Assembly (NCBI GenBank): GCA_010356995.1
Contig: ML996691.1
Location: 720,211 to 784,210 of the forward strand
DNA length: 64,000 bases
DNA from: Trichodelitschia bisporula
Lineage: Eukaryota; Ascomycota; Dothideomycetes; Phaeotrichales; Phaeotrichaceae
Direction of reading: 5' to 3'
This document shows positions 47,669-59,615 of this stretch, piece after piece (the stretch's first letter is position 1; every line of letters begins with the position of its first letter). Position numbers and translations under genes: made by a program. The notes under the pieces are model-generated. The model saw only the letters and a program-made list of their open reading frames with translations. It searched no databases and was not told the DNA's origin.

Positions 47669-49703
47669 ATGCGCCTGAGTGCTCTCCTTGACACCCTTCT
47701 GCGTCGCGATGCCGCCCTCGAGCCGCGCCAGAAGGGTATCCTCACCCTCGTCTCTGTCGTGACGATGACTGCGCCCAAGACCTTTGAAGGCCCCGCTGTC
47801 TTCGTCACTCCCACTATAATCGGAGGCGGTGCCGTCTTCGCATCGCGCACCGGTTCTCAGGCGGTGGCAACTGGAACGGATACGGAAACGAACGATGACG
47901 GTTCGGCCGAGACAGCTTCCGCGACCAAGGCCTCTCCGGCTTCCACAACCGCAGTTGCTCCTACCACCCTGATTACGGCTGCTTCCAGTCCCTTGATTAC
48001 CTCGTCCGCGACGAACGGTGCGGCCGCTTCGACCACAACGGCGGCTGCTAGCAAGAGCAGCTCTGGAATGTCAGGTGGGGCCAAAGCTGGACTTGCTTTC
48101 GGGATAATCATCTTGATCGGTGCGCTCCTTGGCGCATTATTGTTCATGTACAACCGCAAGAAGAAGCAGGCTACTGGTGAGCGCCTTGACGACGAGAAGG
48201 CTGCCATGCCTCGTCCTGACGCGCTTCCCGCCCACCCGGAACCGGTCCCAATGATGGCTACAGCTACCCCTCGGTCTACGGATAACTTGAACGCGCCGCG
48301 CCTTAGCCTTCGTCCCGTTACCCAGTTCGACCCCAAGTTCGGTGATCGCCGGAGCGCAATGGGTCTGAGTGCCGCCGCTAGTGTTGCCACCGCTGGTGCC
48401 GTGGTCGCTGCCCAGGATTCTCGCGGTAATCTCTTGCCTCAGCCCGCTACTCTGCCGACTGTCAACGAGAAGACAGCAAACGACCCTGCGAATCCGTTCG
48501 GAAACCATGCTGAGACCATCAACACTCCCAACGGTTCGCCGATTGTTCAAGCTGGTCCGAATGCCATCCCTATGGAGAAGATGAACGCCCCGCTGCCTGC
48601 GCCGCCCAAGACAATCGATGCCTCGGACTTCCCTCTTCCGGATTCTGCCATGGTGTCCAAGGCCCCGAGTTTCATCTCAGAGGTTCCCCCGCTGTCCAAC
48701 GCTCCGTCTCACCTGTCGCTTGTCAGCCCTCCGTCCAATTCTGTTACCAGTCTCCCCATGTCTCTGCAAGTTGGCGACTCCCCTGTCTCCTCGGGTGCTG
48801 GATCGGCCGTCGCTGCGGCTGGTGTTGCTACGGCTGCCGGCGTCGCTGGTGCTGCTGTCGTTGCCGGTGCCGTCTCTGCTGGTAAGGCCAAGGACAATTC
48901 TGCCAGCAGCCCTCCTCCTGCCGAGATTGTGCACCGCGTTCAGCTGGACTTCAAGCCCTCGATGGATGACGAGCTCGATATTCGTGCCGGTCAGATCGTG
49001 CGTGTCCTTCATGAATACGACGATGGTTGGGTAAGTTTATCATTATTTGGCTAATTGAGTACTTTTTAACCGTCTACAGGTCCTTTGCGCGCGTTTGGAT
49101 CGCTCCCAGCAAGGTGTGGTTCCCCGGACCTGCCTCTCGAAAAACCCGGTCAAGCCTCGCCCCAATCCGAACCAACAGCAGCAGAACCGTCCTCGTGGTC
49201 CTCCCCCACAGAACCGCGGCTCTCCCTCTGGTCCTGCTCCCTTCGCCAACCCGGTTCCGCGTCCTTTGACACCGACAGGCCGTAAGTCTCCGGCGCCATT
49301 CCAGCAGGCTCCGCGTTCCATGACCCCGACTGGTCGCAACTCGCCCGCGCCTTACGCCCAGCCACCGCGTGCCATGACTCCGACCGGGAATCGCCCGCGC
49401 GCCGCTAGCAACGCGTCACCGTACATGGCCTACAATCCACAGGCTCGCTCTATGTCGCCGGGGCCGTACGGTTCCGGTCAGCTCCAGACTCCCCAGCGTC
49501 CTGAACCGAACCGCCGCCGTTCCAATTCCATGGGTCAACTCTCGCAGCCGCAGTTGCCCGCAGTGGCGTCTCCTGTCTCGGCAATGAACTCCCCCGGACC
49601 TTCGTCCCCGCAGAGCCACATTGTGAGCCCTATCGGGTCGGTCATCACGCGCAAGCCGGTTCCTGGCCAATCGCCTCCCGCCGGTCCTCCCGCGCAGTCT
49701 TGA
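47669..49703 (+). CDS. Single-pass membrane protein with cytoplasmic SH3 domain (Fus1-like layout)
   Basis: Exons are 47669-49030 and 49080-49703, with a 49-bp intron (gtaagt...ctacag) inside the SH3 domain that joins YDDGW to VLCARL. The product is 661 residues. A Thr/Ser/Ala-rich outer part covers roughly residues 60-138, and one transmembrane helix lies at about 141-162 (AGLAFGIIILIGALLGALLF), followed by the positive stop RKKK. A long disordered inner part leads to the SH3 domain at about 418-478 (HRVQLDFKPSMDDELDIRAG; the conserved ALYDY position reads QLDFK). The proline-rich tail contains an 18-residue repeat with TPTGR and SPAP. Topology and order match yeast Fus1 and its filamentous relatives at the cell surface, but orthology is not shown. 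The start has no classical signal peptide, so a type III insertion is likely. Confidence 0.82.
49258..49400 (+). repeat. Coding tandem repeat, 54-bp period, in the SH3 protein tail
   Basis: Two full units and one partial unit of 18 residues read PRPLTPTGRKSPAPFQQA, PRSMTPTGRNSPAPYAQP and PRAMTPTGNRPRA. The TPTGR core and the SPAP motif are kept. Both are proline-directed and could be phosphorylation or SH3-binding sites. Confidence 0.75.
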
Positions 49704-51273
49704 TCGCCTTGAGGGAATTACCACGAACGACATGATGAGAGTCTCCATGGCTTTTTCTTTGCTCTGCTCGGGACGGAGCTCAGCTTGTACTTACTATACC
49801 CTTGAAATTCCCCTGGGATCCTTTCCTGCACACCGACCACATTCACTCACTGGCACACGATTCCCCACATGTTCATAATGTGTGTATTCTACACTTTGTA
49901 TTCTTTCCTACAACCCAAAATCAGAAAAAAAAGAGCGGTTGAGATCGCCTGTTGTGGGATGACGTTGGGGGATGGCAATCACATGGGAGCAATGGGTGGG
50001 GGTGGTGCGAGGTTCATGGGGGTTCAAGTTTCTGCGACGCACTGAGGTCTTTACGGCCTATGTGAATCTCTGCTTTGATTTGACGGACTGGCGTGGAGTT
50101 GTCGGAATCATGTCCCATAAATCTATGGAACATGGATTTGTTGTCCCTTGTGCATCGATATCGCTGCCCTTTCACTAATGCTTTCGAGCTAGTAGTGAAC
50201 TGGCCTGCTGGTATCGTCCTTCCTCGACATAGCGCGCTCGACGTACCCGAGAACTTGAGAAGTAAAATGTATGCTTTAGAAGTACTTGTCGTAAGCTCAA
50301 ATAAATGCGTACTATAAAACTGTGTTATTGCCTGTGAAGTGTCGCACTGGCGGAAAGAACATGGCTCTGGGCAGTAGATTCATGAATTCCTTGAATGCCC
50401 CCTGATAAGCACTTTTCGACACAATGCATTCCGTATCAACACTCCATTCAATTTCCATGGCAGGTGTACAGGACGCTGGAGTGACGTTGAACAACCAGCC
50501 CTACACTAGTTCTAGGCTGTCCCGGGCTCCGGCAGACGTCAGCTGGTGAACCCAGACGAGGCTTGCAACACCAACCACACTCTACACTACGCACCCAAGC
50601 GAACGACATTCGTCTAGAATTAGTTCATACGCCGCTGCAGTATGCATCCTCCAGCCTTTTTAGCCCAGGTTCCATTGAGGTCTTGTACTCTTCGAGCATG
50701 TCGCACAACAACGGCCTGTCACATCCTATATTTCTGACGACACCTGACGTCGATGGGCCTTTCATGAGGCGAAGAGCAGCGGTTTGCATGCTTAGTCGAC
50801 TACGTAGGAGGTACTAATGTGTCTCTCTTATGCCAGGAGGCCCGCTCTTCTACTTCTTCGTTCTTTGTTCTGAATTGTGTGCCTGTCCCTTCGTCAGACT
50901 TCAATACCTTCACCAGCCGCATTCGGCTCATTATAATTGCTATCGACAAGTGTCTTCTATCGTTATTGGAAACCCAAGGCTGGGACTGGACGAATTGGAC
51001 ACGCACCTGTCGATACTGGCCCAATTTAGACTCGCAATTAGACATCGCTGGAGTTCAGAACTCGGCGGTGATTCCGAATCAGACTCGCTCCCAGACAATA
51101 AACGTAAACCCTTGGTGATTTGCCAGGTAACACTTCATCAGAATGGCAATTCGATGTACTCATCGTGGGCTTTCCGTCCATACCATGTCGTCTATTAAAG
51201 TCCCCTCCCAATTCTCACAATTATTCAAGCTACATTCCTTTCCCAAGTGTGAGCTCCGTCGTCGCCAGTGGTC
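49704..51273. other. Gene-free region before the WSC protein gene
   Basis: About 1.6 kb. Short frames at 50563-50817 and 50819-51198 lack codon structure or any recognisable family. The last ~400 bp before the start at 51274 are the likely promoter. No repeat or RNA gene was recognised. Confidence 0.45.
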
Positions 51274-54200
51274 ATGGCATTCTTCCACTCATTTCTCGAC
51301 CCTTCAACCTGGAGTGTGCTTTCTTTGATTCTCCTGTCATTCTTTAGACCTGTCATCTCACTTGGAGCAAGTACTGACACGATAACATGGGGCGGCGACA
51401 ACTCTCGATGCGGATATCAAAGGTGAGTCTATTACTCCACTGGATTTGCGCTGACCATCTCCAGCAACCACAACATGGACCCTTCCGTTGTTGGGAGCGT
51501 AAACTTTGGACAGATTTTCAATGCACAGCTTCCCGGAAATTTCAATGGCATTGGTCCGGAACAGATCTTCTCCCAGCCTTTGCTTTTCACTGGCAATGAT
51601 AGCGTGCAGTACATCTACGTTGCGACGACCCAGAACAACTTGTACAAGCTTGATGCCAAAACTGGTGCTATCATTGCACGTAGAAACTTGCATGTCCCCT
51701 TCTTGACGGCGGATCTGGACGGTATGGGACACAATCGTCTGACTTCCATCCATTGACAGTTTCCAGGGTGTGTCGATATCAATCCCACTGTTGGCGTAAC
51801 AGCTACTGGCGCCATTGACTCTGATACAGGTAAGTAAGCATCCACAAACTGTGACAGTGGTTGATCGTGACAGGAATCTGGTACCTCACTGCCAAAACAT
51901 ATTCCAGTCAATTTCAAGGCGGCGGGTTCTCACCCACCAATCCTCCAGGCCGCCTCAACGGAAGATACTTTTTTCACGGTATAGACACGCAATCACCCAA
52001 TTTGACGGACATCTTCCAGCCAGTACCCTTGGACGGTGTTGTCTTCCGCAACAACCCAAACCGCATGATGGTCGGGGGTAATCAGCACTCTCGCCCTGGT
52101 CTGGTCATCGTGGGAAACTACGTCTACACCGGCTACGCGTCCCATTGCGTGCAATATAATTTCACCGGTGCCATTATCGGTCATGACAAGCGAACCGGAG
52201 TGGTCGTTGAAGCCCTCGCCACTGAAGGCGGCCCTGAACCGAACACAGTCAAAGGTGGAGGTGTCTGGATGAGTGGCGGCGGTATCTCGTATGATGGCGC
52301 TGGCAGCTTGTTCTTCGCCACTGGCAATGGCTACGCATCGCAACTGGCGGGTATCCCCGTGCCTGGGAGACAACCGCCATCAGCGCTTGAAGAAGCTGCA
52401 GTCAACGCGAAGATCAACAGCGATGGCACGCTTTCAGTTATCGACTTCTTTATGCCCTGGGAGAAGCAGCAACTTGACGGCGCAGACAAGGATCTCGGCA
52501 CGACACCGTTGGAACTACTTCCGACCGATGTTTTCGCCTGCTCCAACGTCAAGCGGATGGGCGTCGTAACGGGCAAATCGGGGAAGACGTACGTGCTCAA
52601 CCTGGACAATCTGGGAGGGTACCAAATGGGCCCAAACAAGCTCGACGCGGTGGTGTTCACCTATCAGAACGAGAATTCCGTCTATGCCGGTGCTGGTGTC
52701 ATGCCTTTGGGCGGAGGGTACATCTACATCAACGTCATCAAGTACAGGACACGGGTGTTTAAGTTCAGCTGTGACGACAGCGGCAACCCGCAGTTTACTG
52801 TCGTCGCTTACACGCCAGAGTTCAACGCCAACATCTTGGGGACCGGCCACGGAACGACGACTTCACTCAACGGACAGCCGGGAACCGGACTGTACTGGGT
52901 GTCGGATGTTGAAGGCTTGAACTTGCGGATTTACGATGCTATTCCACAAAACGGGAATAACCTGGCGCTGATCAGAAGCTTCAATGCTCCAGGTATCACG
53001 AAATTTACCCGGCCTGTCTTCGGCAACGGTCGAGTGTATCTCGGGACGACTACAGGCGCGCTGTACGGCTTCGGTTGTCCTGTCAACTTGCCACTTAACT
53101 GCTCTTCGCCGTACCAGTTTGGCAACGCAGCTTTGAACAGCACGTCAAACCCAATCACAATCACCTGCGTCGCACTTGTCCCGTTGACTATCCTTGGTAA
53201 CTCTTTGGCTGGCAACCCGAACTTTGTGGTCTCTAATCTACCCCCTGCGGAATCCTCGTTCAATGCTGGACAAACATTCCGCTTCCAGGCGAGCTTTTCT
53301 CCGAAGACTGTCGGGCCACTGTCCAGTGATGTGATCATCAACACGACAAGCCAGACTGCTGGCTACTCCACAACAACCCCTATCACGCTTCAAGGCAACG
53401 GAATATCTGCTGCGCCTCTCCTTGCTGTTAATCCGAATACCATATCGTTCAATGTTATCGTCGGAGAAGCGACTGGTGGACTCAATCAGACTGCCATCAT
53501 TAGCAACCTCGGTAACAGCCTACTTCGGCTGCAGAATATTTCGTATTCTACCGTCAGCGAGACTGGACCTTTTATCACACCCAACGTGACTTCGGCTGGA
53601 GTTCAGGTTGGGCCGTTTACTTTTATCAATGTTCCTCAGAGCATCTCTGCCAACAGCGCCACTACTATTCTTGTCAACTACAACCCGACCAGCACCGGTA
53701 ATAATGCTGTGTTCGTTTCCATCAACTCCAATGGAGGTAGCGCCGTTCTAGATGTTGTTGCCGTAGCGGGAACGTTTCCCGCAGCATTGATCGAGTTTCA
53801 AGACTACAGAGATCCAGGCAATTGGGTTCGGCTCGACAACTCCACAAGCGGATTCACTTTTGGCAACGTCACAGAAAACCGGACTAAGCAGCTTCAGCTT
53901 CGGGTTACAAATATCGGCTCGCCAAACGCCGTAGCCCTCTCAATCACGGTTTCGAAGCCGCCCTATGGCGTTCCTGGAATTGTGGGTGCGGTGAATAATG
54001 TCGATCTTGCCGAAGGGACAATCCTCGCGGCTGGCCAGCGTCAGACCGCAACACTCTTCTGCTCGGTCCCGAAGTCGCAAGTAAATGTCCCAGGCTACTC
54101 GGGTTCCGCAAACTGGACTATCAATACCGCAGACCCGAGCCTTGGGAAGCAGATATTGGTGTTTAATTGTAATGCTGTCTCAGAGCAAGTCGGGCCAACG

Positions 54201-57200
54201 TTCTCCAATGGCACTGCGCAGTACGCCTATGTGGGATGCTTTAGGGACAACAATCCTAGCCGACAGCTCGCCACCCACATTTACACCGACGCCAGCGGCA
54301 ACAGCAACGACAAGTGCATCAGTGCCTGCGCCGCAGCCGGCTGGATACTTGCTGGCACACAGTACCAGTCCGAATGTTGGTGTGGCAATGCTATTCCGAC
54401 CAGGCAGGATTTTGAGCGAGACTGCAACTACCCATGCAGCGGGAACTCCAGCCAGATCTGTGGCGGCAATGGCTACTTCAACGACCATGCTAGACTGTCT
54501 ATCTTTGCGGACACCACGCGTTATCAGAACACGACTTCTGCGCCACTGTCCATCCCAGCAACTGTCAACGGATATTCGTACGTCGGCTGCTTTGCCGAGC
54601 AGAATGGCAAGGCCATGAACCAGAAGTTCACTTCGAACTCGACATCAATGACTCTTGAGCTCTGCGCGAGCTACTGTTCGTCGTACAACTTCTTCAGCGT
54701 CGAGTATGCTCAGGAGTGCTACTGCGGGTCGAGCATCAATTCTGCTGTCGCTACTCTGTCACCGGATTTGAATTGCGGCATGACCTGCAAAGGAAACAAC
54801 AGTGAGTATTGTGGAGCTGGCAATTACTCACAGGTTTATACCCGCAACGGTACGAGCTCCTCGGGGCCTGGAAACAGCAGCAGCACCGCTTCAGCCTCGA
54901 TTCCCTCGTCTACCGGCAACGGCATCTCCTTGAGCGGCTACACCTACATGGGATGTTACAATGAAACCCATGACCGTCGGGCCCTGAATGCAAAGATAGG
55001 TGGCGGCAACTCGAATAGCTTGGAGTCCTGCGCAGCGTATTGCCTTGGATACAGCTACTTTGGCGTTGAGCATTCAACCGAGTGCTACTGCGCGAACACA
55101 ATCTACTCCAATTCGATCAAGCAGACAACGGATGTGGGATGCTCGATGCTCTGTGCCGGTAAGACGAACGAGACCTGCGGCGGTCCGGATTTCTTGAGCG
55201 TCTACTTCACAAATTCGACGGGTGTTTCACCTTCGGGTACAGCAACTGGTCCTAACACCACCTCAACAGCCACCAGCGGGCCCGTTACGGTACAATCGGC
55301 TGGAAAATTCAACTATGTCGGCTGTTACTCCGAGATCCAAGGCCGAGCCCTCACCGGTAGCGGTGTGGCCAATGCCTCCATGACCGTCGAGCTTTGCGCA
55401 GCGTTCTGTTCCGCCTTCCAATGCTTCTCGGTCGAGTACAGCCAGGAGTGCTACTGCGGCAACATGCTGGCGTCCAACTCCCTCCCCGCCGACGGCTGCA
55501 CAATGACCTGCGCCGGTAACAATAACGAATTCTGCGGCGGCGCAAACCGCATGAACCTCTATCAGCGCAACGACACGAACCCAACGACGCCGACAAACAC
55601 CAGCGCCAGCACCGCCGGACCCACTGTCGTTCCCACAGCCAGCGGCTTCACTTCCCTGGGCTGCTACAACGATGTCCCCGGCCGAGCGCTGACCTCGCGC
55701 TCCTTCGCCAACGACTCCGCAACCGTCGAGGCCTGCGCCTCCTTTTGCGGCGGGTACGTTTACTTTGGCGTCGAGTACAGCCGCGAGTGCTACTGCGGGA
55801 CTATGCTGGATCCGGGTTCGGGGCCCGTGTCCTCGGGCTGCAACATGGCGTGCGCTGGCGACACCAGTGAGCTGTGCGGCGGCCCTGGCACGATGAACAT
55901 GTACACGCTGAGTGCGCGCGCGAATACCACGTCTGCAACCGTGCCGAGTGCGAGCCGTGAACCCGTGATTCCCCCGTCCGTTGGCGCTTACGTGTTCGTC
56001 GGTTGCTACACGGATAACGTCGGGGGGCGGGCGTTGCCGAACGTGGTTGCAAGCGATGGGATGAGCGTCGAGACGTGTGCGGACGAGGCGCGGTTCACGG
56101 CGCCACAGTTGTTCGGCGTGGAGTATGGGCGAGAGTGCTGGTTTGGTGATGTTCTTGGGGGGAGTAATACGCTTGCTGTAAGGACGGATTGCAACACTCT
56201 GTGTGTTGGTAATTCAAGCGAGTATTGCGGAGCGGGGAACCGGTTGCAGGTGTACAACCTTACGACCATTGGGAATGCATCGACTACGGCTGGCGGATCG
56301 TCAGGTGTGGCAAGTTTGAGTTTGACGGTGTTAACGTCGTCATCCGGGATTTCGAATTCATCGACTTCGGCCTCAGCGACGGTGTCCAGCGCGTCATTCA
56401 ACAGTTCTTCGGCTGCGTCTGTGAGCGGGCTGGTTTCTGCTTCTGCGACGGCGAACTCTTCCATGACGTCTTTGAGCAGTTCGCTTTCTGTATCGTCCAC
56501 CTTCAATTCTTCGGCTACTGCCAGGAGCTCGGTTTCAGCCTCGCAGACTGGCTCCTCGGCTTCCAACACAACATTCTCTACGTCTCTTTCTTCAGTCACT
56601 TCTTCCACTCGCCCATCCAGCACTTCATCATCGTCTTCGTCTTCATTCTCCAGTTCCTCCCGCACCACCTCCGTCCGCCCCACGCCCACAGCCACCCCCT
56701 CCGTAGCATCCTACACCCACCAAGGCTGCTACAACGAAACCACATCCGGCCGGGCCCTCTCTTCCCTCAGCACCACCAATAGCAGCATGACGCCGCAGCT
56801 CTGCGCCACCTACTGCAATGCCTACGCCTGGTTTGGCCTCGAATACAGCAGCGAGTGCTACTGCGGCACCGGCCCACGCCCGGGCTCCGCCCTCGTCCCA
56901 ACGCAATCGGACTGCCGCATGCCCTGTGCCGGTGACCCGAGCCTGCTCTGCGGCGGTCCCAATAGGCTCAACATGTACTTCTCGTCCCAGCCAGGCAAGA
57001 AGTCTGGTAATCCTAGCGTGCCCGCTGTCAGCGGAGAATGGCGGTACTACGGGTGCGTCGACGACCATGCGCGCATTTTGCCCGACGTGCGCAGCGCGGA
57101 CAACATGACCGTCGAAGGCTGCTTGGCGATCGGACGCCAGGCAGGAGCGCGGTATGTCGGCCTTGAATACGGCGCTGAGTGTTGGTATGGCAGCGCGCTG

Positions 57201-57323
57201 CGCGCAGCAGTGACGAATGCGACCGACAGTGCGTGTGCCACTGTGTGTAAGGGAGATAGCAACCAGCTGTGCGGAGGCGAGTTCGCGATGGGGTTGTATT
57301 TGCGAAATGATACGCGGGTGTAA
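51274..57323 (+). CDS. Secreted PQQ-type propeller / ASH-like / eight-WSC-domain protein
   Basis: Exons are 51274-51422, 51465-51721, 51767-51829 and 51874-57323, giving 1972 residues. A signal peptide is encoded in exon 1 (VLSLILLSFFRPVISLG). About residues 37-575 look like a PQQ-repeat (quinoprotein-like) beta-propeller: YIYVATTQNNLYKLDAKTGA, GSLFFATGNGYAS and GRVYLGTTTGALYGFGC. About 579-932 are Ig-like modules of the ASH / choice-of-anchor-D kind (FSPKTVGPLSSDVIINTTSQ, ILVNYNPTSTGNNAVFVSIN). Eight WSC domains then start near residues 938, 1057, 1179, 1302, 1413, 1527, 1769 and 1878. A Ser/Thr-rich stalk (about 1629-1765) separates the sixth from the seventh. WSC domains are known to bind carbohydrate or sense wall stress. 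There is no C-terminal membrane span or GPI signal, so it is probably a free or wall-bound extracellular protein. Whether the propeller binds a redox cofactor is unknown. Confidence 0.88.
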
Positions 57324-57434
57324 GGTCGTGGGTCTCGTTCGTTTCTAGTAGCATATGTAATATATGTAATCGTGCTTCTTCTTCTTCCTCTGTTCCTCCT
57401 TCCTCACCCGCCGCCCCATGACGTGATGCGCACC
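57324..57434. other. Short convergent 3' gap between the WSC gene and dpb2
   Basis: Only 111 bp separate the two stop codons, so the untranslated 3' ends must overlap or be very short. Confidence 0.6.
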
Positions 57435-59615
57435 CTAGCCCTCGCCCTCCTCCCGGACCTCCCCCCGCAAGGCGACCACATCGACTTCCACCCACCGCGC
57501 CCGGCGCCGGCCATCGGCCAACTTGCCTGGATTTACAACGCAGCAGCCCGTGTAGTTCAGCGCGAAAGCCGGTTCCTCTGCGTCCGCGATGCACAGCACG
57601 CTCGGCAACGGGTACAGTTGCAGCGCAGCGGCATAGTCCCAGAGAACGGGACGCGTAGCCGGCGCAAAGGGCGCAAGGTGCGCCTGGTCCAGCAGGCTGC
57701 GGGTGAGGCGGCGCGCAGCCAAAGTATCAGAGTCAACCTCCTCCTCATCCTCTACCGGCTCATCATCGCCCTCGTCGCCCTCCCCCTCAGCCTCAGCGTC
57801 ATTAAACCGAATCGCATTCCTCCGCATCCGCCCCGCCACATCATCGCGATACAGCACCGCCTCGCCCACGACACCAAACCAGCTAAGCCTAGCCGGGTTA
57901 CTCGCAAACAGAACCTCGCCCTCGCGGCCCCTCGGTCCCTCATCGTCTTCCCGTAGCGCCGCGCGATTCGCTTCACGCACCACCGCCTCGATCCTCTCCA
58001 CAAACTCAGATGGGACACGCTCGCGCGGGATCGTGCCGCCACTACCCGCCCCGCCCCAAGCATCGCCCTCACCGGGCACGAACACGAGCGTCGTGCGGGC
58101 GAGGAGTGACTCAAAATCAGCGAGCAAGCCCGCGAGCGCGGCCCACGCGGCGTCGTAAGCAGCTGCATCCACGGCGGCGCCGGACAGCGCTGGGACGGAA
58201 GCGAAGGAGCCGAGGAGGACGATGGCGAGGGGAGGAGCTTGGTCGTAGTGCGTGAGGAGGGCGCGGAGCGCGGACAGGGAGCGCGGGTCGTCGAGCGCGA
58301 CGGAGGAGGCGAGTGCTATACGGGTGCGGGGGGCGAAGGGGGCGGGGGGCGCGAAGAGGCGGGTTTGGAGGCGGAGCATGCGTGCGGACGTGCCCCTCGT
58401 CGAGCCGAGGCCGTGGAAGTCTGTCCAAGGAAAGGCGGGTTGGGGAGGATTTTCTTGGGAGGGGTCCGGGAGGCCGAGGGTGTGGGAGCGGCGTTCGGGG
58501 GGTGGGTGGGCGATTAGGCTGGCAATGAAGGTGCCGGGGATGGTGCCGCCAATGCCGGTTGTTTGGCCTAGTGTGGAGGTGGCTGCGTCTTCGGTGTACA
58601 GCCCGTCGAGGAGAACGAGCATGCCCGGGGTGAAGTAGGCGCCATCGCGTGGGTGGGGAGCGCAGTGATCAAGGTTCAGGGTTATTGTGCCTGTTGGGTC
58701 AGAGAGGGCGGGGTGGCCTGTTGGGAGGGGGGAGAGGAGGCCGAGGAGCAGATGGGGTGAGTTGGTGCGGCCGAGGAGGTTGGCGATGGGGGTTATTTTT
58801 GGAGGGCCGGCGGTATTGGGGTCGGAGGTGGGCGTGAAGGAGGTATGTCGCATGATACGGGCGTGTGTGAGAGCATACCGGTGCCGGAAATAGTCGGTAC
58901 GCGAGGAGGGCGGGGGGAAGAGGGATGGCTTGTTCGCGGCTTTTTCGAAATGCTTCTTGGCCGCATTGTAGACGAGACGCGGTTGGGAGAAGGCGTCGAC
59001 GAGCTTCAGCCACTCGCGCGGATCTTGCAGGGCATCATCATCGTCTTCATCCGAAGCGACCTTATCACGGACGTCCAGATTCGAGAATCCAAAGCTCGTG
59101 TCTGGCGCCGGCGAATCCTCATGCGAATCCACGCTGCGAAAATCGAAGCTCGTGCTCCGACTCAGGCTTGATTTCGCGCTCTGGACCCGCCCATTCACCA
59201 TGCTGCTCTCCAGTGTCTTCAAGATACCCTTCATCATCGGCCCATCCCCCTCCACAATCACACTCCCACCCTCACGCTTCCACATCTTGGCCACCTCCTC
59301 CAGCACCCCCTCAGCCAGACCCTCTTCGCGCCATCCTCCTCCGCAATGTCTCCCGATGAAGGACGCAAGCGCACCAAGTGCCGCCGATGTCAGCGTAAGA
59401 TTGTGCTTCTTAGTGAAGGTGCGGAAAGCGACAGGACGCAAGGTTTGCGCCGGTAGTTCTATGGGCGCGATGGCGCGGGGCTTGAGAAGAGGGGGCGCGG
59501 GGATGGCGGCGGTGCGGCGGGGAGGAAGGGGGAGAGGGGTTGCGAAGGCGGGTGAGGAGGAAGGGGCCGCCGAGTCGGAGGGGAGGAGGTGGGAGAGGCG
59601 ATCTTTGGGCGGCAT
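57435..59615 (-). CDS. dpb2: DNA polymerase epsilon subunit B (Dpb2/POLE2)
   Basis: A single exon of 726 residues. An N-terminal POLE2-type helical domain is preceded by a proline/alanine-rich segment (LRPVAFRTFTKKHNLTLTSA). The central OB fold and inactive calcineurin-like phosphoesterase domain follow: RYALTHARIMRHTSF, KITPIANLLGRTNSPHLLLG, GTITLNLDHCAPHPRDGAYF and, later, ALAIVLLGSFASVPALSG-type blocks. An acidic insert rich in D and E lies near residue 625. Dpb2 links Pol2 to the CMG helicase during leading-strand replication. The gene has a clearly GC-rich third-codon bias and no intron. It is divergent from the NASP gene. Confidence 0.93.
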   Translation of the reverse strand: MPPKDRLSHLLPSDSAAPSSSPAFATPLPLPPRRTAAIPAPPLLKPRAIAPIELPAQTLRPVAFRTFTKKHNLTLTSAALGALASFIGRHCGGGWREEGLAEGVLEEVAKMWKREGGSVIVEGDGPMMKGILKTLESSMVNGRVQSAKSSLSRSTSFDFRSVDSHEDSPAPDTSFGFSNLDVRDKVASDEDDDDALQDPREWLKLVDAFSQPRLVYNAAKKHFEKAANKPSLFPPPSSRTDYFRHRYALTHARIMRHTSFTPTSDPNTAGPPKITPIANLLGRTNSPHLLLGLLSPLPTGHPALSDPTGTITLNLDHCAPHPRDGAYFTPGMLVLLDGLYTEDAATSTLGQTTGIGGTIPGTFIASLIAHPPPERRSHTLGLPDPSQENPPQPAFPWTDFHGLGSTRGTSARMLRLQTRLFAPPAPFAPRTRIALASSVALDDPRSLSALRALLTHYDQAPPLAIVLLGSFASVPALSGAAVDAAAYDAAWAALAGLLADFESLLARTTLVFVPGEGDAWGGAGSGGTIPRERVPSEFVERIEAVVREANRAALREDDEGPRGREGEVLFASNPARLSWFGVVGEAVLYRDDVAGRMRRNAIRFNDAEAEGEGDEGDDEPVEDEEEVDSDTLAARRLTRSLLDQAHLAPFAPATRPVLWDYAAALQLYPLPSVLCIADAEEPAFALNYTGCCVVNPGKLADGRRRARWVEVDVVALRGEVREEGEG

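Noticed and set aside
50563-51198. Possible small gene between the SH3 and WSC genes
   Set aside because: Short frames in different phases, no splice model that gives a coherent protein, no recognisable motif.
56006-56695. 229-codon acidic minus-strand open frame within the WSC gene
   Set aside because: It is the antisense reading of the Ser/Thr-rich stalk, whose codons turn into E, D and V codons on the other strand.
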